Of a stretch of 24,795 nt of DNA, positions 1-8,210 are shown piece after piece (within the stretch, counting starts at the first letter, position 1; each line of letters starts with the position of its first letter). Source of the DNA: UBA4421 sp002470275. GTDB taxonomy: Bacteria > Pseudomonadota > Gammaproteobacteria > Pseudomonadales > Azotimanducaceae. Location: the NCBI GenBank assembly GCA_913052345.1, contig CAJXDR010000036.1, positions 1 through 24,795 of the forward strand, read 5' to 3'. Both the position numbers and the translations under genes were made by a program. Below the pieces are notes generated by a model. The model had not been told where the DNA came from. It did not search any database and saw nothing but the letters and a program-made list of their open reading frames with translations.

Positions 1-90
1 TGAAGGCGATATGCTGTGAACTCCGCCAGGCCTGGAAGGGAGCAACGGTAACAGTGGCGTCGGGCTTTGAGTAAGGCTGGGTGGGTTGCC
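1..90 (+). ncRNA. ffs: Signal recognition particle RNA (4.5S), 5' end cut by window
   Basis: The stretch has the conserved apical SRP RNA domain: GCCAGGCC, a GGAA tetraloop, then GGGAGCAACGG, followed by a descending strand that ends in GGGTGGGTTGCC. That last block should pair with a GGCAACCCACCC strand lying before base 1, so the 5' half of the terminal helix is missing and the true start is outside the window. The RNA binds Ffh and directs membrane and secreted proteins to the translocon. A tRNA gene follows only 23 bases later, so the two RNAs may share a transcript. Confidence 0.9.
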
Positions 91-113
91 ACCAATTTAT
101 TGGCTGGTCCGTC

Positions 114-203
114 GGAGAGGTGGCAGAGTGGTCGATCGCGCACGCTTGGAAAGCGTGTAAGGTGTAAAAGCCTTCGAGGGTTCGAATCCCTCTCTCTCCG
201 CCA
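114..203 (+). tRNA. tRNA-Ser (anticodon GGA)
   Basis: A 90-nt class II tRNA is visible. Acceptor strands are GGAGAGG and CTCTCC, the anticodon stem is CACGC/GCGTG around the loop TTGGAAA (anticodon GGA at 148-150), there is a long variable arm as expected for serine, and a T arm GAGGGTTCGAATCCCTC. CCA is encoded (201-203). It decodes UCC and UCU. No separate promoter is evident in the 23 bases between it and the SRP RNA. Confidence 0.96.
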
Positions 204-256
204 ACTCTCGATGCTTTGAGTCGAATAAAAAAATAATCGACGAAGGAGATGAGATA

Positions 257-2035
257 ATGACAAAGGTCAAGAGAAAGCTGGCCACTATCTTGGCGACCGA
301 CTGCGTCGGATTCAGCAAGCATATGGAGGCCGACGAAGAAAGTACGTTGGCAAGTCTGAATGCCTGTCGATCTATTATCGACTCCCACATCAGCGACCAC
401 GGTGGTCGTATCTTTCATACTGCCGGGGATTCGGTGATTGCTGAATTCGATAGCCCGGTGGAATGTGTTAACGCAGCGCTAAAATTTCAGGAGGCGCTCT
501 TTGCTCGCAACCGTGAAGTGGAGGTGCAGCCCCCGCTGCTCTGGCGTGTTGGGGTGCATGTGGATGACATCATTATCGAAGGAGACAACGTCTACGGGAG
601 TGGCGTGAACATCGCGGCTCGACTGGAGAGCCATTGTGAGCCGGGCGAAATTTTGGTGTCTCGAGTGGTTCAGGAACAGGTCGCCAAGCGCGTCAGCTTT
701 TCTATCGACGCTGCCGGGTCTCGAAGTCTTAAAAACATCGCCGATGATTTTGAAGTCTTCAGCGTGGCTACATCCTCCTCCCAGGCTGCGGCCAAGGTGT
801 CTCCTCAGACACCCTCGCAAAACGAGCAAAGCCCAGCCTATGAACAGGGGAAGCCTAAGTTGGCCATTCTACCCTTTAGTAACGCCAGCAGAGATGACGA
901 TAGCGGCTTTTTAATCGACGGCATCGTAGAGGATTTGATTACTGAATTTTCGATGATGCGAGAGTTCGAAATTCTCTCCCGTGCAACCGTATCGGAATTT
1001 AAGATTGGGTCTGATGATGCGCTGACCTTTGCCAAGGAATTTGGCGTTAACTTCTTAGTCAGCGGTGGTGTCCGATCCTCCGGGTCCCGCATTCGATTAA
1101 GCATTGAGTTGACCGATGCTACCAACGGTAGCGTACTCTGGAGCAACAAGTACGACCGAGTCCTGGACGATGTTTTTGAAATTCAGGATGAGATTGTTCG
1201 CAAGATCACCATCGAGCTGCTGGGGGAAATTGAAATTACCAGTCTGCAGCGTTCCAAGCGCAAACCGACTGAAAACTTCAGTTCCTACGAGCTGCTGCTT
1301 CGCGGAAAGGAACAGCACCACCTGTTTAGCCGAGAAGCCAACGCCCGCGCCCTAGAGTTTTTTGACAAGGCCATTGAGCTTGATTCGGGTAACGCCCAGG
1401 CCCACGCCTGGAAAACCTGTACGCTGGGCCAGGGCATGGTGCGTGGCTATCTGGAGGGCGATCTGGAGGGCATTCAGCGCGAGGCCATGATGCATTTGTC
1501 CAAAGCGCTGGACTTGAATGAAAACGACTTTGAATGCCACCGAATGCTGTCCGCCGTGTACTTGTCCGGTCACAATTACGTCAAGGCGGAGGAGCACGGC
1601 CGCAAGGCGTTTCAGCTCAACCCCAATGACCCCCGCGTGCTCTCCGGCACCGGGGAGGTATTGGTTAGAATCGGGCATGTAGAGGAGGGCCTGGAAATGC
1701 TCATGAAAGCCCTGCTACTGGACCCGGTCCCCATGGGTCAGTCCACGTCAGATAACCGATATCGAGACATCGTGCTGGGTCTTTTTTGTGCTGAAGACTT
1801 TGCGGCATGCATCGAGCATGCAAGGAAGATAAGGCACCTGGAACCTCGATCCTGGTTATTCCTGATGTATAGCCTGAACGCCTTGGGGCAGGACCCCACC
1901 AGCACCCCGGAATATAAGAATCACAGGGATACGCTTCAGGACGTGGATTGGCTGGCCACCATCGAGCGTTTTCATTTGCCCGAGGAAGATCGCAACGCCA
2001 AGCTTGCTGACGTCGCCAGCCGTCTATTTGCCTGA
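257..2035 (+). CDS. Class III adenylate/guanylate cyclase with TolB-like and TPR regions
   Basis: The 592-residue protein begins with a class III nucleotidyl cyclase domain (about residues 5-170). Metal-binding aspartates are seen in ATDCVGFS (D15) and AGDSVIAEF (D58), and the transition-state Asn/Arg motif in YGSGVNIAARLE, so the catalytic core looks intact. A low-complexity linker (about 172-200) leads to a TolB/FlgO-like region starting KLAILPFSN (about 200-330), then TPR-like helical repeats (about 345-520). This architecture is common in proteobacterial cyclases that make cAMP, with the C-terminal part thought to sense or scaffold. The start is supported by AAGGAGATGAGATA just upstream. 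No transmembrane segment is obvious, so it is probably cytoplasmic. It is a monocistronic gene 53 bases after the tRNA. Substrate choice (ATP or GTP) cannot be read with certainty. Confidence 0.88.
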   Translation: MTKVKRKLATILATDCVGFSKHMEADEESTLASLNACRSIIDSHISDHGGRIFHTAGDSVIAEFDSPVECVNAALKFQEALFARNREVEVQPPLLWRVGVHVDDIIIEGDNVYGSGVNIAARLESHCEPGEILVSRVVQEQVAKRVSFSIDAAGSRSLKNIADDFEVFSVATSSSQAAAKVSPQTPSQNEQSPAYEQGKPKLAILPFSNASRDDDSGFLIDGIVEDLITEFSMMREFEILSRATVSEFKIGSDDALTFAKEFGVNFLVSGGVRSSGSRIRLSIELTDATNGSVLWSNKYDRVLDDVFEIQDEIVRKITIELLGEIEITSLQRSKRKPTENFSSYELLLRGKEQHHLFSREANARALEFFDKAIELDSGNAQAHAWKTCTLGQGMVRGYLEGDLEGIQREAMMHLSKALDLNENDFECHRMLSAVYLSGHNYVKAEEHGRKAFQLNPNDPRVLSGTGEVLVRIGHVEEGLEMLMKALLLDPVPMGQSTSDNRYRDIVLGLFCAEDFAACIEHARKIRHLEPRSWLFLMYSLNALGQDPTSTPEYKNHRDTLQDVDWLATIERFHLPEEDRNAKLADVASRLFA

Positions 2036-2051
2036 CCCCCAGCGCTCCTGT

Positions 2052-2351
2052 CTAGCGGTAGCGTATTCGGCTCATAAAGGCAGAGACAGCGGTTTCACAG
2101 GCATCTGTCTTTCTCGCGACCTGGTCAAGCCCTTCAGCTTCGATGACCTTCAGCGCGTTAGCGTGCCATCCCGCGCTGATCTTTTTTCCTTCGATAAGTG
2201 CATTGACCTCTGCCAGCAAGCGATCGCTGCAGACCGTGGGCGCGGCACGCTCGGAATTCGACAGGTCCTCGTTTCCTGGCGTACAGGCCCACATCAACGC
2301 AGGCATGCAGATCAGCGTCACAGTGACCACGTTTTTGAAAGGTAATCTCAT
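2052..2351 (-). CDS. Small putative lipoprotein or secreted protein, unknown function
   Basis: I do not recognise a family. The 99-residue product has a short basic start (MRLPFK), a hydrophobic stretch and then Met-Trp-Ala-Cys, which could act as a lipobox although Trp at -2 is atypical. The mature part has two more cysteines (in TVCSD and DACET), consistent with a disulfide and export. I chose the second ATG of a pair at 2349-2354 because GAGG lies six bases upstream; a longer form starting at 2414 would run through a strong hairpin and lacks a signal-like start. The gene converges on the cyclase gene (16-base gap) and follows the protease gene in the same direction. Confidence 0.55.
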   Translation of the reverse strand: MRLPFKNVVTVTLICMPALMWACTPGNEDLSNSERAAPTVCSDRLLAEVNALIEGKKISAGWHANALKVIEAEGLDQVARKTDACETAVSAFMSRIRYR

Positions 2352-2376
2352 CATCAACCTCGGTAAATGGCAGTGC

Positions 2377-2418
2377 GTGAGGAGCGCATACTCGGACTTA
2401 CCGAGTATGCGCACTCAC
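2377..2418 (-). terminator. Long hairpin after the protease gene
   Basis: GCGCATACTCGG (2384-2395) and CCGAGTATGCGC (2401-2412) form a perfect 12-bp stem with a 5-base loop. The stem extends with GTGAG (2377-2381) and CTCAC (2414-2418) after a small internal loop. It starts 6 bases after the stop of the S8 protease and lies just ahead of the lipoprotein start. There is no U-tract, so it may be an mRNA 3' stabiliser or an imperfect terminator rather than a classical intrinsic terminator. Confidence 0.6.
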
Positions 2419-2423
2419 AATGG

Positions 2424-4754
2424 CTAGGGTGCTGGAACGACGTCGGAGCAGTCACCGTTACGCCGGTTTTCACAGACCTGATAGCTGCGGCCCGATAGGC
2501 GCCGGGAGGTTTTGAACTTACCATCATTCCGGGTCTTGATCGGTCGAAGCCTGCCTTCCACGAAGACTTTTACTCTGCGCGTTTCAGCTCCACTCCACTG
2601 CAAAATGTTGCGATTTCCGCGGAAATTCCATCGGACGAGGAGCTCAATCGCGGGAGGAGGTTCTACCACCTCATCGTCCTCTACGGTGACTTCCACGGTG
2701 GCATCGCTGGCGGCCCCTGCATCGTCCGTTACCCTAAGCGTGACCGGATAGAGGCCTGGTTCAGCATAGCTGTGAGTGATCGTGTCGCCCAGGTCGGTGC
2801 TGCCGTCACCTAGGTCCCATTGAAAGTCGATCAGATAGCCGTCAGCGTCGCTGGAGCCGCTGCCATCAAAGATAATTTCTTGGCCTGGTTTCACCGCGGT
2901 CGCGTCGGCCTCAATCACGGCCTCTGGCGGTAGGTTGGGCTCGTTGACGGAGATCACCTCTAGCGCGGTATCTGCTAGGCCCTCAGCATCGGTGACGGTG
3001 AGCGTCACCTGGTACTCACCTGGAGCTTCGTAGGTGTGCTCAACGGCGGTAACGCCACTGGCCGTCGTGCCATCGCCCAGGTCCCATTCGAAGGTCTCGA
3101 TGCCGGTATCATCTGTGGACTCAGAACCGTCCAGTAAAACCACCAGGGGCGCAGTTCCCTGAATGGGTTCGGCGATGAGGACGGCACTCGGTGGTGCGTT
3201 GGGTTCAGGTTCGGGCTCCTGGGCATCGAAGGAGGCCATCAGAGACTCGACCGTCGCATCGGTATAGCCGTACATCAGCACGAAATAAACGCCAACGCTC
3301 GCTTCCTCAAAGCTACAGCGTTCCTCGTTGCCAATGATCCAGGAGCGACACTCGTAGGAGGAGATATCGGGCATTTCGGCATAGCTGACGTAGAGATCTG
3401 CATCACCGGGGCCACCGCTTGTGGTGACCGTTATTTGCTCCACGCCCTCAGGTACCGTGACGCTGAAGAATCGGCTTTCTCCCGCAGCAAGGCTGAAGTT
3501 TTCGAACGGTACACCGTTTTCAAGTTCCTGGATTTCAGGTTCCGGCCGCTCCGGCAGTCCGCCCACATCACAGCTGCCTGTGACCGTGAAGAGCGCATCG
3601 GCAGCCGCGGGCTGAATAAAGCCAAAGCCGTAGGCGTTATCTCGCCCCTCAGCCCCTAGATCCACCGCAGACCTGGCCAGCGCTGCTCGAATTTCCTCAC
3701 TGCTACAGGTGGGATGTAAGCCCCAAACCAGGGCCGCCGCGGCGGCAACGTGAGGAGTTGCCATGGAGGTGCCGCTATAGGCGGCATAGCCACCGTCCAG
3801 AACCGTTGAATTGACGCTAACGCCGGGCGCTGCGAGTTCTACCTGTTCGTTCTTCTGAGAAAAAGAGGCGACCTCAAGATTTTCATCCACCGCAGCCACG
3901 CTAACGACCACATCATAAGAGGCTGGATAGCTCGCCTGACCGGAACCATCGTTACCCGCCGCGGCGATGGAAAGAATGTTTTGACTTCGAGCCTCCTCGA
4001 AGGCTTCTTCTTCAGCCGCGCTTGGGTAGCCGCCACCCAGACTCATGGAGATCACGTTAGAGCCCGCTTCAATGCAGGAGTCCACAGCGTCAATCAGATC
4101 TGAGGCATAGCCCCATAGGCCGTCATCATCGAAAACTTTGACGATATGTAATGTCAATCCGGCCGAGGTGTTGGCGCCAACGACGCCCTCGCCATTGTCC
4201 AGGGCAGCAATCGTGCCCGCCACATGGGTGCCGTGGGAGTCGCCAGGTTCAGACCAACTGCCGGTACCCTCTTGGGCCATACCCGTCACTCGGCCCGCCT
4301 TGGGAAGATCCGGGTGATCCATCTCATAGCCTGAATCGATAACGCAAACTTTGCGGTCGGTGCCAAAGGTGCTGAGATCGGCTGAACCGATGGCGCTCAC
4401 GCCCCATGGCACCTCTTGGGCTAGGGTGGTGGCTTTTAGATAGCGTCGAGGGTCAATTTCTACGGATTCGACGGCGTTGTGTTTGCGGAGGCGCTGTAGC
4501 TCCTTTTTGCTGAGCTGGGCAGCAAGGATTCTTCTCTTCTTTAACTTGCGTTTGAGTTTGCCTTGCTGACGACGAATCTCACGCTCGGCAGCAAACTCCT
4601 GCCCTGGTTTGAATTTGACAATGTATCGGTCGGTGGCGTTGGACCCACGCTCAGCGGCCATGGCTGGGCCTGAGAGGACAGAGAGCACTAGCGCGCCAGC
4701 GATGAGGGCCGTGGCGGCAATGACGGGTGATAACCGGAAGGCGGAAAGAGACAT
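2424..4754 (-). CDS. Secreted S8 (subtilisin-like) serine protease with PPC and two PKD domains
   Basis: The 776-residue precursor has a signal peptide (1-33, ending AMA|A), an I9-type inhibitor prosegment (about 42-105), and a subtilase domain (about 118-385) with all catalytic residues: Asp140 in VIDSGYEMDHPDL, His174 in GDSHGTHVAGT, oxyanion Asn268 in AAGND, and Ser330 in SGTSMATPH. A pre-peptidase C-terminal (PPC) domain follows (about 410-510), then two PKD domains (about 520-605 and 608-692), each with the WDLGDG motif, and a C-terminal FN3-like beta domain (about 703-776). The protein is probably exported by Sec and degrades extracellular protein; PPC and PKD domains are commonly trimmed or bind substrate. 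AAGGAGA lies six bases before the ATG. Transcribed alone or with the small lipoprotein gene downstream. Confidence 0.93.
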   Translation of the reverse strand: MSLSAFRLSPVIAATALIAGALVLSVLSGPAMAAERGSNATDRYIVKFKPGQEFAAEREIRRQQGKLKRKLKKRRILAAQLSKKELQRLRKHNAVESVEIDPRRYLKATTLAQEVPWGVSAIGSADLSTFGTDRKVCVIDSGYEMDHPDLPKAGRVTGMAQEGTGSWSEPGDSHGTHVAGTIAALDNGEGVVGANTSAGLTLHIVKVFDDDGLWGYASDLIDAVDSCIEAGSNVISMSLGGGYPSAAEEEAFEEARSQNILSIAAAGNDGSGQASYPASYDVVVSVAAVDENLEVASFSQKNEQVELAAPGVSVNSTVLDGGYAAYSGTSMATPHVAAAAALVWGLHPTCSSEEIRAALARSAVDLGAEGRDNAYGFGFIQPAAADALFTVTGSCDVGGLPERPEPEIQELENGVPFENFSLAAGESRFFSVTVPEGVEQITVTTSGGPGDADLYVSYAEMPDISSYECRSWIIGNEERCSFEEASVGVYFVLMYGYTDATVESLMASFDAQEPEPEPNAPPSAVLIAEPIQGTAPLVVLLDGSESTDDTGIETFEWDLGDGTTASGVTAVEHTYEAPGEYQVTLTVTDAEGLADTALEVISVNEPNLPPEAVIEADATAVKPGQEIIFDGSGSSDADGYLIDFQWDLGDGSTDLGDTITHSYAEPGLYPVTLRVTDDAGAASDATVEVTVEDDEVVEPPPAIELLVRWNFRGNRNILQWSGAETRRVKVFVEGRLRPIKTRNDGKFKTSRRLSGRSYQVCENRRNGDCSDVVPAP

Positions 4755-5160
4755 GTATTTCTCCTTGTTATTTGTTGTTATTCGAGCTGTTCTACATCGA
4801 CTCCTGATGCTTGTTCATTCCACGACAGCTCTTTACAGCTGTGCTCTCACTACAGCAACAAGCGTGCCGTTACGAACAGTTTTTCGAAAACACGTTATTT
4901 AACGAAGGCTTGCTTAGACCTCCCAGACTGATCAGTAAGGTTGAGCGTACTTAATCGCCAAGCCAACCGGAAAATGGTTGCCGAGTGGCAAGACTTTTCC
5001 GAGGAGATTACGCTCCTCGAACAAATCCGAGGATCGCTCACCGATCAAGCCGAGGTGTATATAAATTGCTGATACACAGGTTGGTATGAGTTCGCACTTT
5101 GCGAAAAACCGCTATCCATCGACGGTAGAGGAATATAACCAGGACTAGCAATTTAGCGGG
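4755..5160. other. Intergenic region between protease and phoH-like genes, no gene seen
   Basis: No convincing coding frame is visible in these 406 bases. They should hold the promoter of the protease on the minus strand and the 3' end of the phoH-like transcript. Three small inverted repeats are present: CGAGGAG-6-CTCCTCG (5000-5019), TTCGCA-3-TGCGAA (5091-5105) and TTTAG-4-CTAAA (5152-5165), the last overlapping the phoH-like stop codon. None has a following U-tract, so I do not call a terminator. An ACAGCTGT palindrome (4833-4840) sits about 80 bases upstream of the protease start. Confidence 0.5.
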
Positions 5161-5892
5161 CTAAAGCGCAGTAAGCATGGTGGCCACCAGCGGATGCCGA
5201 ATAACATCCCGTTCATTGAGGTTTACCACATCAACTTTACCCAAGGGATCAAGGCGCTCCACCAACTCCTGTAGGCCAGATATACCCGGCAGCAGGTCGC
5301 TTTGATCCGGGTCACCCGCAAGCACCATGGTGGTATTCCAGCCATAGCGCGTGACCAGCATCTTGAGCTGCGTATAGGTGCAGTTTTGGGCTTCGTCAAC
5401 GACGACAAAGGCATTGTTAAAGGTGCGGCCTCGCAGATAAGCGATAGGCGCAATTTCTATGACCTCCTCAGCCATCAGCGCCTTGACCTTTTTACCGCCC
5501 ATGCGTTCGCACAGCACGTCGTATATGGGGCGTAGATAGGGCGCTAACTTGTCTTCGATACCGCCGGGCAGGAAGCCCAAAGTTTCCCCGGCATCGATTG
5601 CCGGACGGCAGAGAATAATTCGATCTACTCGCTCTCGTTCAAGTGCCTCCACGGCTTTGGCCACGGCCAAGTAAGTTTTGCCGGTTCCCGCAGGCCCGAC
5701 CGCGATGGTGATCCCTTCCTGCTCGAGCGCCTCGATAAGCGCTCGCTGCCCTGGGCTCTTGGCGCGAATGTTCTTCTGATAGCGGTGGTTGCTTTGTTGC
5801 TGATTTCCATGAGGGTGTCGTTGGGCTGAGCCTCGGTCTAAACGATGTACGTTTTTAGCGTTGGCTGATCGACGGTTTGCATGTTTTCCCAC
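5161..5892 (-). CDS. PhoH-family ATPase (short form)
   Basis: The 243-residue protein is a P-loop NTPase of the PhoH/YbeZ family. The Walker A motif is GPAGTGKT (66-73), Walker B is VVVDEAQN (163-170), and a further conserved GDPDQSDLLPG segment and LNERDVIRHP near the end fit the family. The first 45 residues are basic and Gln/His/Asn-rich and probably disordered. PhoH-like proteins are linked to RNA metabolism, but the exact reaction is unsettled. The usual neighbour of ybeZ, the endoribonuclease gene ybeY, is absent here. The start is GTG, five bases after AGGAG; no better ATG is available. The protein is shorter than YbeZ (about 350 residues), lacking the extended N-terminal region. Confidence 0.87.
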   Translation of the reverse strand: MGKHANRRSANAKNVHRLDRGSAQRHPHGNQQQSNHRYQKNIRAKSPGQRALIEALEQEGITIAVGPAGTGKTYLAVAKAVEALERERVDRIILCRPAIDAGETLGFLPGGIEDKLAPYLRPIYDVLCERMGGKKVKALMAEEVIEIAPIAYLRGRTFNNAFVVVDEAQNCTYTQLKMLVTRYGWNTTMVLAGDPDQSDLLPGISGLQELVERLDPLGKVDVVNLNERDVIRHPLVATMLTAL

Positions 5893-6130
5893 TTAAACTC
5901 CTAAAACAGCATTAGCTGTTGAATTATTGACAAGCGACAACGAAGGCGCCCTCGAAGATGAGGGTTGGTTGGCAAGAGGGTTAGCGATCGGGGTAAATGC
6001 TGCGGGCTGAGTGTCAGTTGCTCCCGGGGACAGGCTCAACGGTAGGTCGGTAGACCTTTGGCTCATAGATTGGCGCTCGCAGTCATTAGCTAGAGCATGC
6101 TGGCACAATCTTACAATTTTGTGAAATGGT
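5893..6130. other. Leader region of the phoH-like gene
   Basis: This region probably carries the promoter and leader of the phoH-like gene. An open frame of 71 codons (TTG start at 6108, or ATG at 6066) ends in TAA directly before the GTG of the ATPase gene. Its product is rich in Ser, Pro, Ala, Asn and Thr, has no family resemblance that I can see, and has no clear ribosome site, so I do not call it a gene. Confidence 0.35.
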
Positions 6131-6170
6131 ACTCAGAAACCTGAGTCACGCTCCCCATGGCCTAACGGCC
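6131..6170 (-). terminator. Possible end of the proteorhodopsin-crt-blh transcript
   Basis: Two short hairpins lie just beyond the blh stop codon in the direction of transcription: GGCC-4-GGCC (6159-6170) and ACTCAG-4-CTGAGT (6131-6146). The second is followed on the minus strand by ACCATTTC, a weak U-rich tail. Position makes a termination role likely, but the stems are short. Confidence 0.35.
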
Positions 6171-6178
6171 CCGGATGC

Positions 6179-7063
6179 CTATGCTTCTGTGGGGGGCGCC
6201 TTTGATGCTCGACGATGGGCTCGATTGGCAAAGAAGATCACGCTCATATGCGGCACGGTAAGTGCCGCCAAGGCGAGGAAGACGTAGCGCAGACTCGCAT
6301 CGTCGATACCCAAGGCAGCGTCGACCCTAAGGTTGAACCCCGTGGCTAGGGCGACCAGTACCAGCACTAGGGTACTCAAGCCAAGGACCAGCCAGCCTTT
6401 GTCGAGTGCCAGCCGGTCCTGCCATAGCGTCATGTGATGGGCGCTATGAAGGGCGATAAAGTAGCAGGCGAACCCAACCAGCGGCCCAGCCATCCAGCAG
6501 ATTACGGCGTACATGAGGAGCGCCAAGAGTTTTTCAGTTCGATTTTCCGCTGCAAGCAAAACCAGAATACCTGCGGGTACTGCGACAACGCCTAGGGCCT
6601 GTGCCAGCGCTTCGCCCTGATCGAATCCCAAAATCGCGTCAAAGATTGGGCCTACTTGTTGGGGTTGGAGTGCAGCGGGGATGCTGATGACCGCGACGCC
6701 CCAGCTGCATTGCTGCCAACGCGCCGCATTGGGCCAGTCGGAGTCACCGAAGTGCAGGGCGGAATAGGCAAGGAAAGCCATTAAGAACAGCACTGGCTGC
6801 AGCCACCACAAGGCCACGACTAGCAGTGCCAAAGTGACGTACGCCGTCAGCGCCATAATCAGCTGAGGTAGCCCTAAGTGATGATTGAGAATTAGGGCGT
6901 CCAGGGCACCATGGGGGAGCCCGGCGGCCAACAAGCAGGTTGCGATGGCGACGGTGAGCCACGCAGCCTGATGGGTGCCATCAAATCCAGTAATCCAGGT
7001 TAGTGTGCAGACCAGCAGTCCGGCCAGTATAAAGAGGAGACTATGATGATTGAGTGAGGGCAT
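6179..7063 (-). CDS. blh: Beta-carotene 15,15'-dioxygenase, Brp/Blh family
   Basis: This integral membrane oxygenase cleaves beta-carotene into two retinal molecules, the chromophore of proteorhodopsin. The 294-residue protein is almost all hydrophobic segments and carries the conserved histidines of the family: His51 in LPHGALD, His104 in LHFGDSDW, His206/209/210 in ALHSAHH, and His272 in VPHM; several of these bind the catalytic iron. The length is typical. The start lies 23 bases inside the end of crtY, so translation is probably coupled. It is the last gene of the cassette, giving the complete route from GGPP to retinal. Confidence 0.95.
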   Translation of the reverse strand: MPSLNHHSLLFILAGLLVCTLTWITGFDGTHQAAWLTVAIATCLLAAGLPHGALDALILNHHLGLPQLIMALTAYVTLALLVVALWWLQPVLFLMAFLAYSALHFGDSDWPNAARWQQCSWGVAVISIPAALQPQQVGPIFDAILGFDQGEALAQALGVVAVPAGILVLLAAENRTEKLLALLMYAVICWMAGPLVGFACYFIALHSAHHMTLWQDRLALDKGWLVLGLSTLVLVLVALATGFNLRVDAALGIDDASLRYVFLALAALTVPHMSVIFFANRAHRRASKAPPTEA

Positions 7064-8210
7064 AGCGCAGCGCTTCGCGAAGCATCGTGCCCGCCGGCAG
7101 TGCCTTCATGACCTGCAGGTAATCCTGAGGGCTCGCCAGGTCCGATAGGAAACGAATCAGAGCATTGGGTTCCACCCGCTTAAAGAGCTCCAGGAAGGCG
7201 GTTGGGGCTTGGTCAGGATGATGTTCTAGAAAGCTAATAAAGACGCCGTCTAACCACTTGGGTAGCGGTGTACGTGCGGGTGCGTGTTGCATCACCGCAT
7301 CTTGTTCCAGAGCTTCCATGCCCGGCATCAGCCCCGCTTGGCGAGCTGCCTGGCGATGGGCCTGTAAATAGCAGTAGCCGCTTGACGGCTTCGACGTATC
7401 ACCATGCAGGCCGAAGGAGATGATCCTCGGGTCTCTGGCTATCGCTGGTGCAGGTCGCGCCGGCATGGGGATAACGCCCCGCTCCTCGCCAACGGTATGC
7501 CATTGGCCGATACCCAGATGGTTGCGCAGGTAGGCCGCATTTTCCGCCTCGTATGCCTTTTTTTCCCGCAGCGCATGAGAAAAATGCGTGCTCTCAACCA
7601 AGGCCCTGCGCTTACTTAGGGGAAGAACATAAAAAAAGTGGATGTCGCCGCCTCGGGTGGGCATAAAGTCCATGAGGGTCACAACGTGGGGGTCGAAGTG
7701 GTCTTCGGCCACCTCAATTTCCCAGCCCATGAAATGCTGCAGCAAAATACCCGGGGGCAATGTCTGCGGTCGAGTGTCTACCACCTGCTTCGCGGCGAGT
7801 GTCCCTCGATCTGTTTCGATATCCACGCGTCGCTCACGCGGGACCAGGGCCTTGACCGATGTCCCTAAACGCAGGTCCAGGGCCTTCGACCGGGTGAGGG
7901 CATCCAGGCCGATGCGATAGTAGTCCCCACTGTCCACCCGCACATAGGGAATTTCTTCACTCGATGCTTGGACGTACTGTCCGTTAGCACCCACTTTCCA
8001 CGTATGCCAGCGATGGGAGATCGCGGCGTCAAATGGCGTCTCGTGGGTTGACCAATAGGACCAGGTTCGGTCTCGCTGGTAGCTTTGCCGGGGGTCGAGC
8101 AGCAGGAGATTGGGTTCCTCTCCCTGGCGTTCGCATTTGCTGATCACCGCAGAGGCTAAGGCCATGCCGCTCATACCGAGGCCGGCAATCGCAAGCGGCG
8201 CTACGCTCAT
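7041..8210 (-). CDS. crtY: Lycopene beta-cyclase, CrtY type
   Basis: The 389-residue enzyme converts lycopene into beta-carotene by closing both ends. It opens with a dinucleotide-binding motif (GLGMSG, G10-x-G12-x-x-G15) and shows CrtY features including RTWSYW near residue 49, the FMGWEIEV segment, LPLSKRRALVESTHFS in place of the more common PxxxxxLxEET block, and PSSGYCY toward the C-terminal half. Length and position between crtB and blh agree with this call. The start overlaps the crtB stop by four bases (ATGA), indicating translational coupling. The cyclase motif differs somewhat from the best-studied Pantoea enzyme, as is usual in marine rhodopsin cassettes. Confidence 0.93.
   Translation of the reverse strand: MSVAPLAIAGLGMSGMALASAVISKCERQGEEPNLLLLDPRQSYQRDRTWSYWSTHETPFDAAISHRWHTWKVGANGQYVQASSEEIPYVRVDSGDYYRIGLDALTRSKALDLRLGTSVKALVPRERRVDIETDRGTLAAKQVVDTRPQTLPPGILLQHFMGWEIEVAEDHFDPHVVTLMDFMPTRGGDIHFFYVLPLSKRRALVESTHFSHALREKKAYEAENAAYLRNHLGIGQWHTVGEERGVIPMPARPAPAIARDPRIISFGLHGDTSKPSSGYCYLQAHRQAARQAGLMPGMEALEQDAVMQHAPARTPLPKWLDGVFISFLEHHPDQAPTAFLELFKRVEPNALIRFLSDLASPQDYLQVMKALPAGTMLREALRYALTQSS

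Noticed and set aside
97..390. Minus-strand 97-codon frame across the tRNA-Ser and cyclase start
   Set aside because: It crosses the tRNA and the N-terminus of the cyclase in antisense; a typical shadow frame.
5893..6108. 71-codon frame directly before the phoH-like gene
   Set aside because: TTG start without a ribosome site and a composition typical of noncoding frames. It may be a leader peptide, but I cannot support it.
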